NCBI GenBank assembly: GCA_017651385.1
Contig: JAGCCY010000165.1
Span: 1 to 8,040, forward strand
Source: Lachnospiraceae bacterium
Lineage (GTDB): Bacteria; Bacillota; Clostridia; Lachnospirales; Lachnospiraceae
Direction: 5' to 3'
Length of the DNA stretch: 8,040 nt
In this document: positions 1 through 7,703 of the stretch, one piece after another
How positions within the stretch are numbered: the first letter of the stretch is position 1
Layout: each line of letters opens with the position of its first letter
The notes under the pieces: model-generated
Databases searched by the model: none
What the model was told of the DNA's origin: nothing
Seen by the model: only the letters and a program-made list of their open reading frames with translations
Position numbers and translations under genes: made by a program

Positions 1-1
1 A

Positions 2-730
2 TTCACACACAACTACGATTATCCTTTCAGAAACGGCAAGGATTCCATCAACGCTACACTTGCAGCTCAGTACGGCCCTCAGGCTAAGTTCGTTGCAATT
101 AACTGCTTCGAAGACAAGAACGGCGGATACAACAAGTACAGCTACTCCAACACCGGTGACCGTAAGGTATTCTTCCCTGCAACAAACGATGAGCCCATAG
201 CTTCTCTTTGCTACCTTGAGTTCATGAGCCAGGCTGAAACAGTTCAGTACCTCCAGATCGGTGACGAAGGCGTTCTTCATACCGTTGACGCAGCTACAGG
301 CGCTATCGTTTTACAGGCTCCCGATGATGCACATCATGACTGGTACCAGAACTCCGGTAAGAACATCGATATGACCATCAACTGTAACGGTTTAAGACTT
401 GCTACACCCGAACTTACAACCCTTTCACTTGCATTCTCATATTCTGACGTAGATCCCGAAGATGTTAAGACCGCTATCGCAGTAGCATCCAAGGACGCTA
501 AGGTTCCTCCCACACCTTCGGTTGGCGATATCGCAGCTGAAACAGAGGGAACAGACCTTGCAGGTAAGAGAGATCAGACATATGACAAGGCAGTAGTTGC
601 TTCCGTAGCTGATTTTGATTCCGTATGGGATCAGGGTATGAGCGAATACCTTGCAGCAGGCGGACAGGCAATCATGGATGAAAGAGCAGCAGCATGGGAT
701 GCTACATACTCTTCAGACAATCTTGATTAA
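2..730 (+). CDS. ABC transporter extracellular solute-binding protein, aldouronate/multiple-sugar type (C-terminal part, 5' truncated)
   Basis: The reading frame is open from the first bases of the window to the TAA at 728-730, giving 242 residues of a longer protein. It looks like the C-terminal lobe of a family-1 type solute-binding lipoprotein of the putative aldouronate (LplA-like) class, which captures oligosaccharides outside the membrane for an ABC permease. Supporting segments are the lobe core around residues 66-90 (IASLCYLEF, then YLQIGDEG) and the characteristic C-terminal helix at 201-232 (FDSVWDQGMSEYLAAGG and ERAAAW), which is typical of these proteins. The N-terminus, with the expected lipoprotein signal peptide, lies outside the window, so location is inferred from the family. 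The ATG at 224 is internal and not the start. Codons are strongly biased to C-ending forms for Asn, Tyr and Phe, consistent with high expression. A terminator follows, so this gene probably ends its own transcription unit (perhaps with permease genes upstream). Substrate is inferred from the glucuronoxylan genes downstream and is not proven by sequence. Confidence 0.82.
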   Translation, partial: FTHNYDYPFRNGKDSINATLAAQYGPQAKFVAINCFEDKNGGYNKYSYSNTGDRKVFFPATNDEPIASLCYLEFMSQAETVQYLQIGDEGVLHTVDAATGAIVLQAPDDAHHDWYQNSGKNIDMTINCNGLRLATPELTTLSLAFSYSDVDPEDVKTAIAVASKDAKVPPTPSVGDIAAETEGTDLAGKRDQTYDKAVVASVADFDSVWDQGMSEYLAAGGQAIMDERAAAWDATYSSDNLD

Positions 731-763
731 TTATTCACCCATAAAAACTAATTTTTGAGCAGG

Positions 764-798
764 ATCGGGTAGGGGTTTTGATCCCCCTGCCCGATTTT
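764..798 (+). terminator. Intrinsic terminator after the solute-binding protein gene
   Basis: Bases 764-775 pair with 784-795 to form a 12-bp GC-rich stem with one G-U pair, an 8-nt loop (776-783), and a short T run at 795-798. It lies 33 nt after the stop codon. There is no A-rich tract just upstream, so it should act only in the plus direction. It separates the transporter transcript from the uxuA operon. Confidence 0.88.
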
Positions 799-850
799 GC
801 ATAATCGGTTTTCGTAAGCAAGAATTGAACACACATTAGCAAGTTTTAAT

Positions 851-879
851 TTGAACGGAAATGATAATTTACATATATT
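851..879 (+). promoter_or_regulatory. Putative sigma-A promoter of the uxuA operon
   Basis: TTGAAC (851-856) and TATATT (874-879) are separated by exactly 17 nt and match the housekeeping -35/-10 consensus at 5/6 each. Transcription would start near 886, leaving a leader of about 50 nt before the chosen uxuA start. It is the best promoter match in the gap between the upstream terminator and uxuA. Sequence match only. Confidence 0.6.
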
Positions 880-922
880 TTTAGTGTGTGAACATTGGTA
901 ATATCAGATAATTGATGATAAA

Positions 923-929
923 AGGATGG
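923..929 (+). promoter_or_regulatory. Ribosome binding site that decides the uxuA start
   Basis: AGGATGG, in the purine run AAAAGGATGGAA, lies 8 nt before the ATG at 938 but touches or overlaps the ATG at 926. A ribosome positioned on it would therefore start at 938, giving MEMTLRWFG, which matches the usual UxuA N-terminus. Confidence 0.65.
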
Positions 930-937
930 AACAGAAC

Positions 938-2005
938 ATGGAAATGACATTAAGATGGTTCGGTACAGGTTTTGATACCGTAACGCTTAATCAGATAAGA
1001 CAGGTACCCGGAGTTAAAGGCGTCATAACGACACTTTACGATACAGAACCCGGTGAAGCATGGTCGAGAGAAAGAATACACGCACTTAAGGAAGAGGTCG
1101 AAGCAGCCGGACTTCATATTGCGGGTATAGAATCCGTTAACATACATGATGCCATTAAGGTCGGAACTCCCGACAGAGAGCAGTATATCGACAACTACAT
1201 CGAGACTCTTAAGAATCTCGGCGAAGAAGATATACATCTTGTATGCTATAACTTCATGCCTGTATTTGACTGGACCAGGACCGAACTTGCACGTAAGCGT
1301 CCCGACGGTTCCACTGTTCTTGCATATTCACAGGCTGCAATAGATAAGATAAATCCCGAGGATATGTTTGCCTCGCTTTCAAAGGATGCAAACGGTGCAA
1401 TCCTTCCGGGCTGGGAACCGGAAAGAATGGAAAAGATCAAGGAACTCTTTGAGATGTATAAGGATGTCGATGAAGAGAAGCTTTTTGAAAATCTTAAGTA
1501 TTTCCTTGAGAGGATCATGCCGGTATGCGATAAATACGATATCAATATGGCCATTCATCCCGATGACCCCGCATGGTCGGTATTCGGCCTTCCCAGGATC
1601 ATAATCAATCTTGAAAATATCATGAGAATGATGAAGATGGTCGATAACCCGCATAACGGTGTCACCTTCTGCTCGGGTTCGTACGGTACGAACAGGGCGA
1701 ACGATCTTCCGGGCATGATAAGAGCACTCAAAGGAAGACTTCATTTTGCTCATGTAAGAAACTTAAAATTCAACTCCGACGATGATTTCGAAGAATCCGC
1801 CCATCTTTCTTCGGACGGAAGTTTTGATATGTACGAGATCATGAAAGCTTTGCATGATATAGACTTCAAGGGCCCCATAAGACCGGATCACGGACGTATG
1901 ATCTGGGACGAAGTTGCGATGCCCGGATACGGTTTATATGACAGAGCTTTGGGAGCGGCTTATCTTAACGGATTATGGGAGGCAATAGAGAAATCATGCT
2001 GTTAA
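938..2005 (+). CDS. uxuA: Mannonate dehydratase (D-mannonate hydro-lyase)
   Basis: Predicted 355-residue cytoplasmic enzyme that dehydrates D-mannonate to 2-keto-3-deoxy-D-gluconate in hexuronate breakdown. It is a TIM-barrel metal enzyme of the UxuA family, known to need Mn2+ or Fe2+. Visible family signatures: the N-terminal MTLRWFGTG (3-10), YNFMPVFDWTRT (104-115), HPDDP (207-211), FCSGSYG (244-250), HVRN (272-275), the H289 segment AHLSSDG, and RPDHGR (315-320). H207, C245, H272 and D317 sit where the metal ligands are expected in the family. Length is normal for Gram-positive UxuA; the E. coli protein is somewhat longer. The start at 938 is preferred over the in-frame ATG at 926 because of ribosome binding site spacing and family N-terminus. 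It is the first gene of the operon and overlaps the fructuronate reductase gene by 10 nt, which fits consecutive pathway steps. No missing motif or frameshift was seen. Confidence 0.95.
   Translation: MEMTLRWFGTGFDTVTLNQIRQVPGVKGVITTLYDTEPGEAWSRERIHALKEEVEAAGLHIAGIESVNIHDAIKVGTPDREQYIDNYIETLKNLGEEDIHLVCYNFMPVFDWTRTELARKRPDGSTVLAYSQAAIDKINPEDMFASLSKDANGAILPGWEPERMEKIKELFEMYKDVDEEKLFENLKYFLERIMPVCDKYDINMAIHPDDPAWSVFGLPRIIINLENIMRMMKMVDNPHNGVTFCSGSYGTNRANDLPGMIRALKGRLHFAHVRNLKFNSDDDFEESAHLSSDGSFDMYEIMKALHDIDFKGPIRPDHGRMIWDEVAMPGYGLYDRALGAAYLNGLWEAIEKSCC
1977..1982 (+). promoter_or_regulatory. Ribosome binding site inside the uxuA 3' end
   Basis: GGGAGG lies 13 nt before the ATG at 1996, a rather long spacing; a weaker GAGAA (1988-1992) lies closer. 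The alternative ATG at 1975 has no purine-rich motif upstream, so the GGGAGG favours 1996. Translation of this gene is probably coupled to that of uxuA, whose stop codon is 5 nt downstream of the start codon. Confidence 0.55.
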
Positions 2006-3579
2006 CCGGGAAAGGTATACTCGATAAGAAATCCTTTGAAGAAAAGGGTTATATACTTCCTTCTTATGACAGAAACGAGATAAAAAAGGCTACGATCGAA
2101 AATCCCGAATGGATACACTTCGGAGCCGGAAATATATTCAGAGCTTTCCAGGGCAATCTCTGTGACAGACTGCTTGAGGCCGGTCTTATGAAGACGGGTC
2201 TTTCCGTCTGTGAAGGCTTTGACTACGAAATAGTCGAAAAAATGTATCGTCCTCATGACGATCTTTCAATACTTGTAACACTTAAAGCCGACGGCACCAC
2301 GGAAAAGAAGGTGATCGGAAGCATTGTAAATTCGCTTATCTTAGACAGAAACAACGAAGCTGAATTTAAAAAGGTGGAAGATGTTTTTGAAAAAGATTCT
2401 CTTAAAATGGTAAGTTTTACGATAACCGAAAAGGGTTATGTCGTAAAAACTCCCGACGGAGAGCTTCTTCCCCAGACTGTTAAGGATATCGAAGCAGGTC
2501 CCGATCTTTCATCGGGATATATAGGAAAGGTAGCGGGATTATTGCATCACCGTTTTGTATCCGGTGCTCATCCCGTTGCTTTTGTTTCTATGGATAACTG
2601 TTCGCATAACGGCGATAAGCTTTATGATGCGATCTATACGTTTGCAAAGGGCTGGACGGATAACGGCAAGGCAAAAGAAGGTTTCCTTGAATACGTAACG
2701 GATCCTTCAAAGGTTTCTTTCCCCTGGTCTATGATCGATAAGATCACGCCGAGACCCGACGAGAGTGTATCAAAGGCACTTTTAAAAGACGGGATAGAAG
2801 ATCTTGCCCAGGTCGTAACAGGCAAGAATACTTATGTGGCACCCTTTGTAAATGCCGAGGAGACCGAATATCTCGTAATAGAAGATAAGTTCCCCAACGG
2901 CCGCATCCCTCTTGATAAGGTCGGAGTCATCTATACCGACAGGGAAACCGTCGATAAGGTTGAAAAGATGAAGGTCTGCACATGCTTAAACCCTCTTCAC
3001 ACAGCTTTGGCGATCTACGGATGTCTTTTGGGATACACCACCATTCACGATGAGATGGACGACGAGGATCTTAAAAATCTTGTATATACACTCGGTCAAA
3101 AGGAAGGCATGAAGGTCGTGGTAAATCCCGGCGTTCTTAAGCCCGAGGACTTTTTAAACGCCGTACTTACAAAGCGTCTTCCGAATCCTTTTATGCCCGA
3201 TACGCCTCAGAGAATAGCGTGTGATACGTCTCAGAAGCTTCCGATAAGATTCGGAGAGACCATCAAAGCATACAGACAGAGGGAAGATCTTTCAACAGAC
3301 AGTCTTATCCTTGTGCCGCTCGTGCTTGCGGGATGGCTTCGCTATCTTAAGGGTGTTGACGATAAGGGCAATGCGTTTGAGTTAAGTCCGGATCCCAAGC
3401 TTTCCGAATTAAAGGGTCTGTCCGCGCGTGAAATTCTTTCAAAACAGGAGATAATTGCAAATGACTTATTTGCCGACGGTCTCGGAGAAAGAGTTCTTTC
3501 GATATATGAAGAGCTTTCAAAGGGCGACGGCGCAGTGAGGGAGGTCTTACACAAATATGTACTCAAATCTATGGCTTGA
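1996..3579 (+). CDS. uxuB: Fructuronate reductase / mannitol dehydrogenase family oxidoreductase
   Basis: Predicted 527-residue NAD(P)-dependent long-chain (mannitol dehydrogenase family) oxidoreductase. In this context it most likely reduces D-fructuronate to D-mannonate, the substrate of UxuA. The N-terminal Rossmann domain shows HFGAGNIFRAFQ (41-52), the counterpart of the G-x-G-x-x-x-R nucleotide loop, followed by VSMDNCSHNGDKL (197-209) and FPWSMIDKITPR (242-253). The helical C-terminal catalytic domain carries K326, N332 and H335 in KVCTCLNPLH, and DTPQRIA (402-408). From recall, characterised relatives space the catalytic residues K-x4-N-x2-H, while here it is K-x5-N-x2-H. The start at 1996 is preferred over ATG 1975, which would add seven residues and has no ribosome binding site. 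It overlaps uxuA by 10 nt and the alpha-glucuronidase gene by 23 nt. Tagaturonate, mannitol or arabinitol reductase activity cannot be excluded by sequence; pairing with uxuA and GH67 favours fructuronate. Confidence 0.87.
   Translation: MLLTGKGILDKKSFEEKGYILPSYDRNEIKKATIENPEWIHFGAGNIFRAFQGNLCDRLLEAGLMKTGLSVCEGFDYEIVEKMYRPHDDLSILVTLKADGTTEKKVIGSIVNSLILDRNNEAEFKKVEDVFEKDSLKMVSFTITEKGYVVKTPDGELLPQTVKDIEAGPDLSSGYIGKVAGLLHHRFVSGAHPVAFVSMDNCSHNGDKLYDAIYTFAKGWTDNGKAKEGFLEYVTDPSKVSFPWSMIDKITPRPDESVSKALLKDGIEDLAQVVTGKNTYVAPFVNAEETEYLVIEDKFPNGRIPLDKVGVIYTDRETVDKVEKMKVCTCLNPLHTALAIYGCLLGYTTIHDEMDDEDLKNLVYTLGQKEGMKVVVNPGVLKPEDFLNAVLTKRLPNPFMPDTPQRIACDTSQKLPIRFGETIKAYRQREDLSTDSLILVPLVLAGWLRYLKGVDDKGNAFELSPDPKLSELKGLSAREILSKQEIIANDLFADGLGERVLSIYEELSKGDGAVREVLHKYVLKSMA
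3539..3545 (+). promoter_or_regulatory. Ribosome binding site of the alpha-glucuronidase gene, inside uxuB
   Basis: GGGAGGT, embedded in the last codons of uxuB, lies 11 nt before the ATG at 3557. It supports that ATG as the true start even though it creates a 23-nt overlap with uxuB. Confidence 0.7.
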
Positions 3580-5488
3580 CGAAAAGGTTAAAGATAACGG
3601 CGCATCCGTTGAATTAAACGGTTATGATGAAGCGTCGAAAAGAGTGATAAATGCATTAAATGAGCTTAAGACATCAAAAGCTCTTTCGGGGCTTAAGATA
3701 AAGGCTTCATGCTCAAAAGTTCCCGCGCTTTCGGATGAAGGTTACAGGCTCGCATTTGAAAACGGTGTATACACGATATTCACGAATACGGATGCCGCTC
3801 TTGTCTATGCGGTATTCAGGCTTATAAATCTTATAAGGCTTAAAGCGGATCTTAAAGATCCCATAACCGAGATACCAAAGAATCCGCTCAGAATGCTCAA
3901 CCATTGGGACAATATGGATGGCTCGATCGAGAGAGGCTATTCGGGAGATTCGTTTTTCTTTGAAGACAACGATATCGTTATAAACGAACGTACAACAGAT
4001 TATGTAAGAGCCGTTGCATCACTCGGCTATAACGGAGTCGTGATCAACAACGTTAATGTAAAAGGTGCTGCGTGCGATCTTATAAATGAAAGATTTATCG
4101 GTAAGGTTAAAGAACTTTCCGATCTGTTTGCGTCTTACGGAGTAAAGTTATATCTGTCTCTTAATTATGCCGCTCCTATCGAGGACGAAACGGTAAAAAG
4201 CGCCGATCCCTTCGATGAAAAAGTAATAGCATGGTGGCAGAAGAAGATGGCATACATATATGAGAATATTCCGGATTTTGCGGGATTTCTCGTTAAAGCC
4301 GATTCCGAAGGACGTCCCGGACCTTTTACTTACGGACGCACTCAGGCGGACGGTGCCAATATGCTTGCAAAAGCCATTAACCCTTACGGCGGTATCATAA
4401 TCTGGAGATGCTTTGTATATAACTGCAAGCAGGACTGGAGAGATTTAAAGACCGACCGTGCAAGAGCGGCATATGACTATTTCCACGATCTTGACGGAGA
4501 GTTTCTGGATAATGTCATACTCCAGATAAAGAACGGACCGATGGATTTCCAGGTCAGAGAGCCCGTGGCTCCTTTATTCGGAGATATGAGCTCCACCAAT
4601 CAGATGATAGAGTTTCAGATCGCTCAGGAATATACGGGCCAGCAGCGTCATGTATGCTATCTGATCCCGTGGTTTAAGGAAGTTCTTTCTTTTGATACTT
4701 ATGCTGTGGGAGAAGGTTCGAACGTTAAGGATATCGTAAGCGGAAAGACGTTTTCAAGAAAGCTTGCAGGTATGTGCGCAGTCACAAATACCGGAAATGA
4801 CTTTAACTGGACGGGCCACGATCTTGCCGCAGCCAATCTCTACGGTTTCGGAAGACTTTGTTTTAATCCCGATCTTTCATCGGAAGAGATCGCAGAGGAA
4901 TGGATAAAGCTTACATTTAACGATGATACAAAGGTGGTATCGAATATAAAGACCATACTTATGATGTCATGGCCCGCATATGAAAAGTACAATGCGCCTT
5001 TGGGTATCGGCTGGATGTGCAGTCCCGCATATCATTACGGGCCCGATCCCGACGGATATGAGTATTCCGTATGGGGCACATATCATAAAGCGGATCACAA
5101 ATACATCGGTGTTGAGAGAAATTCAACGGGTACGGGTTACTCGACTCTTTACAGGGAGCCGTTAAAGACTATGTACGAAAAGCCCGAGACCACTCCGGAT
5201 GAGCTTATGCTTTTCTTCCATCGTATGCCTTACGATTATAAGCTTAAGAGCGGAAAGACGATAATACAGCATGTTTACGACACACATTTTGAGGGTGCCG
5301 AGGATGTGGAGAAGATGAACGCACTCTGGCTTGAATTAAAGGGACTTGTAAGTGAAGATTCCTTTGATCGTGTCAAAGAACGCTTCGACCATCAGGTTTG
5401 GCATTCCAAGGAATGGCGTGATGTAATAAATTCATATTTCTACAGGAAAACCCTTATTCCGGACGAAAAGGGCAGACCTTTATATTAA
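3557..5488 (+). CDS. aguA: GH67 alpha-glucuronidase (cytoplasmic)
   Basis: Predicted 643-residue glycoside hydrolase family 67 enzyme that releases D-glucuronic or 4-O-methylglucuronic acid from the non-reducing end of short aldouronic acids derived from glucuronoxylan. The N-terminal domain (about 1-110) leads into the TIM barrel opening with NHWDNMDGSIERGY (115-128), a GH67 hallmark. E251 in KADSEGRPGP fits the general acid. D330 in KNGPMDFQVREP and E358 in QIAQEYTG fit the paired catalytic bases. The distances E251-D330 (79) and D330-E358 (28) equal those recalled for the Geobacillus enzyme (E285, D364, E392). A helical C-terminal region follows, with HRMPYDYKLKSGKTIIQHVYD near 555-575. 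There is no signal peptide, so the enzyme should act inside the cell on imported oligosaccharides. At 643 residues it is somewhat shorter than the roughly 680-residue Geobacillus type. It overlaps uxuB by 23 nt, suggesting coupled translation. Confidence 0.96.
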   Translation: MYSNLWLDEKVKDNGASVELNGYDEASKRVINALNELKTSKALSGLKIKASCSKVPALSDEGYRLAFENGVYTIFTNTDAALVYAVFRLINLIRLKADLKDPITEIPKNPLRMLNHWDNMDGSIERGYSGDSFFFEDNDIVINERTTDYVRAVASLGYNGVVINNVNVKGAACDLINERFIGKVKELSDLFASYGVKLYLSLNYAAPIEDETVKSADPFDEKVIAWWQKKMAYIYENIPDFAGFLVKADSEGRPGPFTYGRTQADGANMLAKAINPYGGIIIWRCFVYNCKQDWRDLKTDRARAAYDYFHDLDGEFLDNVILQIKNGPMDFQVREPVAPLFGDMSSTNQMIEFQIAQEYTGQQRHVCYLIPWFKEVLSFDTYAVGEGSNVKDIVSGKTFSRKLAGMCAVTNTGNDFNWTGHDLAAANLYGFGRLCFNPDLSSEEIAEEWIKLTFNDDTKVVSNIKTILMMSWPAYEKYNAPLGIGWMCSPAYHYGPDPDGYEYSVWGTYHKADHKYIGVERNSTGTGYSTLYREPLKTMYEKPETTPDELMLFFHRMPYDYKLKSGKTIIQHVYDTHFEGAEDVEKMNALWLELKGLVSEDSFDRVKERFDHQVWHSKEWRDVINSYFYRKTLIPDEKGRPLY

Positions 5489-5495
5489 CCCAAAC

Positions 5496-5501
5496 GGAGG
5501 G
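5496..5501 (+). promoter_or_regulatory. Ribosome binding site of the beta-xylosidase gene
   Basis: GGAGGG lies 4 nt before the ATG at 5506, in the 17-nt gap after the alpha-glucuronidase stop. There is no room for a promoter or terminator here, so the GH3 gene is cotranscribed with the genes before it. Confidence 0.8.
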
Positions 5502-5505
5502 CAGT

Positions 5506-7683
5506 ATGAGCAATTTGTTAAAAGACGCAGAAGAACTTGTGTCAAAGATGAAGATCGAAGAAGTTGCCAAAGAACTTAAGTACGATGCGGAAGCCATCGA
5601 AAGACTTAACATACCCGCCTACAACTGGTGGAACGAGGCACTTCACGGTGTTGCGAGAGCAGGCACCGCTACGGTGTTTCCGCAGGCTATCGGTCTTGCG
5701 GCTATGTTTGACGACGACCTTTTATTCAAGATCGCAGATGTGATCTCCACGGAGGCAAGAGCCAAGTACAATGCACAGGCAGCTGAAGAAGACCGCGACA
5801 TCTACAAGGGTCTTACAATGTGGTCACCCAACATCAATATTTTCCGTGATGCGAGATGGGGAAGAGGACATGAGACTTACGGCGAGGATCCTTACCTTAC
5901 CGCGCGTCTTGGACTTGCTTTTATAAAGGGACTTCAGGGTCTTGATAATTATCCCGAGTGCGATACGCTCAAGGTTGCGGCCTGCGCAAAGCATTTTGCC
6001 GTACATTCCGGTCCCGAGGGCGAAAGACATCACTTCAATGCCGTTGCAAGCAAGAAAGACATGGAAGAGACATATCTGCCCGCCTTTGAAAAAGCGGTAA
6101 AAGAAGGAAAGGTCGAGTCCGTAATGGGCGCTTACAACCGTACAAACGGTGAGCCCTGCTGCGGTTCTCCCACGTTAATGAAAGAGATCCTTCGCGGAAA
6201 GTGGGGCTTTAAGGGTCATTTTGTAAGTGACTGCTGGGCCATAAGAGATTTCCACGAGAATCATAAGATCACAAATTCTCCCGCAGAATCGGCCGCACTT
6301 GCTCTTAACAACGGCTGCGACTTAAACTGCGGTAACACATATCTTTGCATACTTGCCGCACTTAAGGAAAAACTCATTACCGAAGAGGATATGAGAAAAG
6401 CCTGCACAAGGCTTATGGCCACAAGGATGAAGCTCGGTATCTTACCAAGATCCGATGAGGATGCAAAGGCCAAAACAGCAAAATACGATACGATATCTTA
6501 TCTTGAGAACGATACACCGGAGCATAACGAGCTTTCACTTAAAGCTTCGCAGGAATCCATAGTACTTCTTAAGAATAACGGTGTTCTTCCTCTTAAGGAA
6601 GGTGAATACAAGACGATCGGCGTTGTGGGTCCCACAGCCAATCTTCGTACCGTTCTCGAAGGCAATTATTTCGGAACGGCTTCGGAATATGTTACAAATC
6701 TTGAAGGTATCAAGCACGCTACAAAGAGCCGTGTTCTTTACAGCGAAGGTTCTCATCTTTTCAAGGACAGAACATCAAATCTTGCAAAAGCGGACGATCG
6801 TATGGCCGAGGCGGTCATCGTTACCAAGAATTCGGACATCACGATCCTGTGTCTCGGTCTCGATGCCACGATCGAATGCGAAGAGGGCGATACCGGAAAC
6901 ATGTTTGCATCTGGCGACAAGGTTTCGTTAAAACTTCCCGAAGCTCAGATCAGGCTTTACAAAAATGTGCTCAAGACAGTAAAAGAAAACAATAAAAAGC
7001 TCATTGTGGTACTTAATGCGGGTTCCGCAATAGATCTTGAAGAGCTGAACACTGAGGCCGACGCTATCGTGGACTGCTGGTATTCGGGCGGACACGGCGG
7101 AGAGGCACTTGCAGATGTTCTCTTCGGTAAGGTCAATCCTTCGGGTAAGCTTCCCGTAACATTCTATAAGGACGGCGAACAGCCCGAATTTACCGATTAT
7201 TCGATGAAGAACCGTACTTACAGATATTTTAAGGGCACCACACTTTATCCTTTCGGTTACGGTTTAAGCTATACGACATTTAAGGCAGAATCCGATGCGA
7301 AGGCAACAGGTTTCGTGCCGGAAGCAGAAGCCGATTATTTCGATCTTCAGAAGACCGCGATCGAAGTAAGCGTTGAAGTTACAAATACAGGCGATCTTGA
7401 CGGCGATGAGGTTGTGCTTGCATACGTTGATAAAAAGCCTTCGGAGAAGGTTGAAAACGGTAAAAACGCTGCATACAAGGACGCTCTCGATCCTTCAAAC
7501 CAGCCTATTAAGAGCCTTTGCGGATTTAAGAGAGTATCTCTTAAAAAGGGTGAGACTAAGAAGGTTTCCTTACCGATATCCGCTTACTCATTAACGACTG
7601 TCCTTGAGGACGGAAGAAGAGTATTCCTTAAAGGCGAATATACGATAAAGGTATACGATAAGGACATCACCGTTACCTTATAA
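5506..7683 (+). CDS. GH3 beta-xylosidase (xylan 1,4-beta-xylosidase type, cytoplasmic)
   Basis: Predicted 725-residue glycoside hydrolase family 3 protein, most likely removing xylose from the non-reducing end of xylo-oligosaccharides. The N-terminal TIM-barrel domain (about 20-310) has YNWWNEALHGVARAG (39-53), VFPQAIGLAA (57-66), the RDARWGRGHETYGEDPYL block (114-131), KHFAVHSGP (162-170) and the nucleophile D242 in GHFVSDCWAI. The alpha/beta sandwich domain (about 345-590) has SIVLLKNNGVLPL (351-363) and GLDATIECEEGD (451-462), where E457, E459 or E460 is the candidate acid/base. YPFGYGLSYT (581-590) leads into a C-terminal fibronectin-III-like domain (about 615-725). The NWWNEALHG form is typical of the xylosidase/arabinosidase branch rather than beta-glucosidases. 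There is no signal peptide. It is the last gene of the operon, complementing GH67: one removes the acid cap, the other the xylose units. Dual xylosidase/arabinofuranosidase activity is possible and cannot be settled by sequence. Confidence 0.92.
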   Translation: MSNLLKDAEELVSKMKIEEVAKELKYDAEAIERLNIPAYNWWNEALHGVARAGTATVFPQAIGLAAMFDDDLLFKIADVISTEARAKYNAQAAEEDRDIYKGLTMWSPNINIFRDARWGRGHETYGEDPYLTARLGLAFIKGLQGLDNYPECDTLKVAACAKHFAVHSGPEGERHHFNAVASKKDMEETYLPAFEKAVKEGKVESVMGAYNRTNGEPCCGSPTLMKEILRGKWGFKGHFVSDCWAIRDFHENHKITNSPAESAALALNNGCDLNCGNTYLCILAALKEKLITEEDMRKACTRLMATRMKLGILPRSDEDAKAKTAKYDTISYLENDTPEHNELSLKASQESIVLLKNNGVLPLKEGEYKTIGVVGPTANLRTVLEGNYFGTASEYVTNLEGIKHATKSRVLYSEGSHLFKDRTSNLAKADDRMAEAVIVTKNSDITILCLGLDATIECEEGDTGNMFASGDKVSLKLPEAQIRLYKNVLKTVKENNKKLIVVLNAGSAIDLEELNTEADAIVDCWYSGGHGGEALADVLFGKVNPSGKLPVTFYKDGEQPEFTDYSMKNRTYRYFKGTTLYPFGYGLSYTTFKAESDAKATGFVPEAEADYFDLQKTAIEVSVEVTNTGDLDGDEVVLAYVDKKPSEKVENGKNAAYKDALDPSNQPIKSLCGFKRVSLKKGETKKVSLPISAYSLTTVLEDGRRVFLKGEYTIKVYDKDITVTL

Positions 7684-7703
7684 TATTGACTTGAAAAATA
7701 TTA
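7681..7703 (+). repeat. AT-only inverted repeat across the GH3 stop codon and the next -35 box
   Basis: TAATATT (7681-7687) and AATATTA (7697-7703) are perfect 7-bp inverted copies with a 9-nt spacer. The left arm contains the GH3 stop codon and the first two bases of the downstream -35 box. With seven A-T pairs and no T tract it is too weak to be a terminator. An operator is possible, but chance in AT-rich DNA is equally likely. Confidence 0.3.

Noticed and set aside
224..730. A 168-codon gene starting at ATG 224
   Set aside because: The same frame is open back to position 2 with family-consistent sequence, so this ATG is internal to the truncated solute-binding protein gene.
743..756. AAAAA-CTAA-TTTTT as a terminator after the solute-binding protein gene
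   Set aside because: A 5-bp A-T stem is too weak; the 12-bp GC-rich hairpin at 764-798 is the real terminator.
830..890. CACACA (830-835) and TGTGTG (885-890) as an operator pair flanking the uxuA promoter
   Set aside because: Only six simple-repeat bases match and the flanks do not continue the symmetry; chance is sufficient.
926..937. ATG 926 as the uxuA start
   Set aside because: The purine-rich ribosome binding sequence abuts and overlaps this ATG, and the extra residues MEQN are not part of the usual UxuA N-terminus.
1379..1753. A 124-codon antisense reading frame inside uxuA
   Set aside because: It lies wholly opposite a convincing gene, has no recognisable protein features or ribosome binding site that I can see, and such frames are common opposite codon-biased genes.
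1975..1995. ATG 1975 as the uxuB start
   Set aside because: No ribosome binding site precedes it, and GGGAGG lies just after it, in position to serve ATG 1996.
6581..6931. A 116-codon reading frame inside the GH3 gene in another frame
   Set aside because: It is a low-complexity Arg/Ser/Leu-rich shadow of the GH3 gene, which is intact through this stretch.
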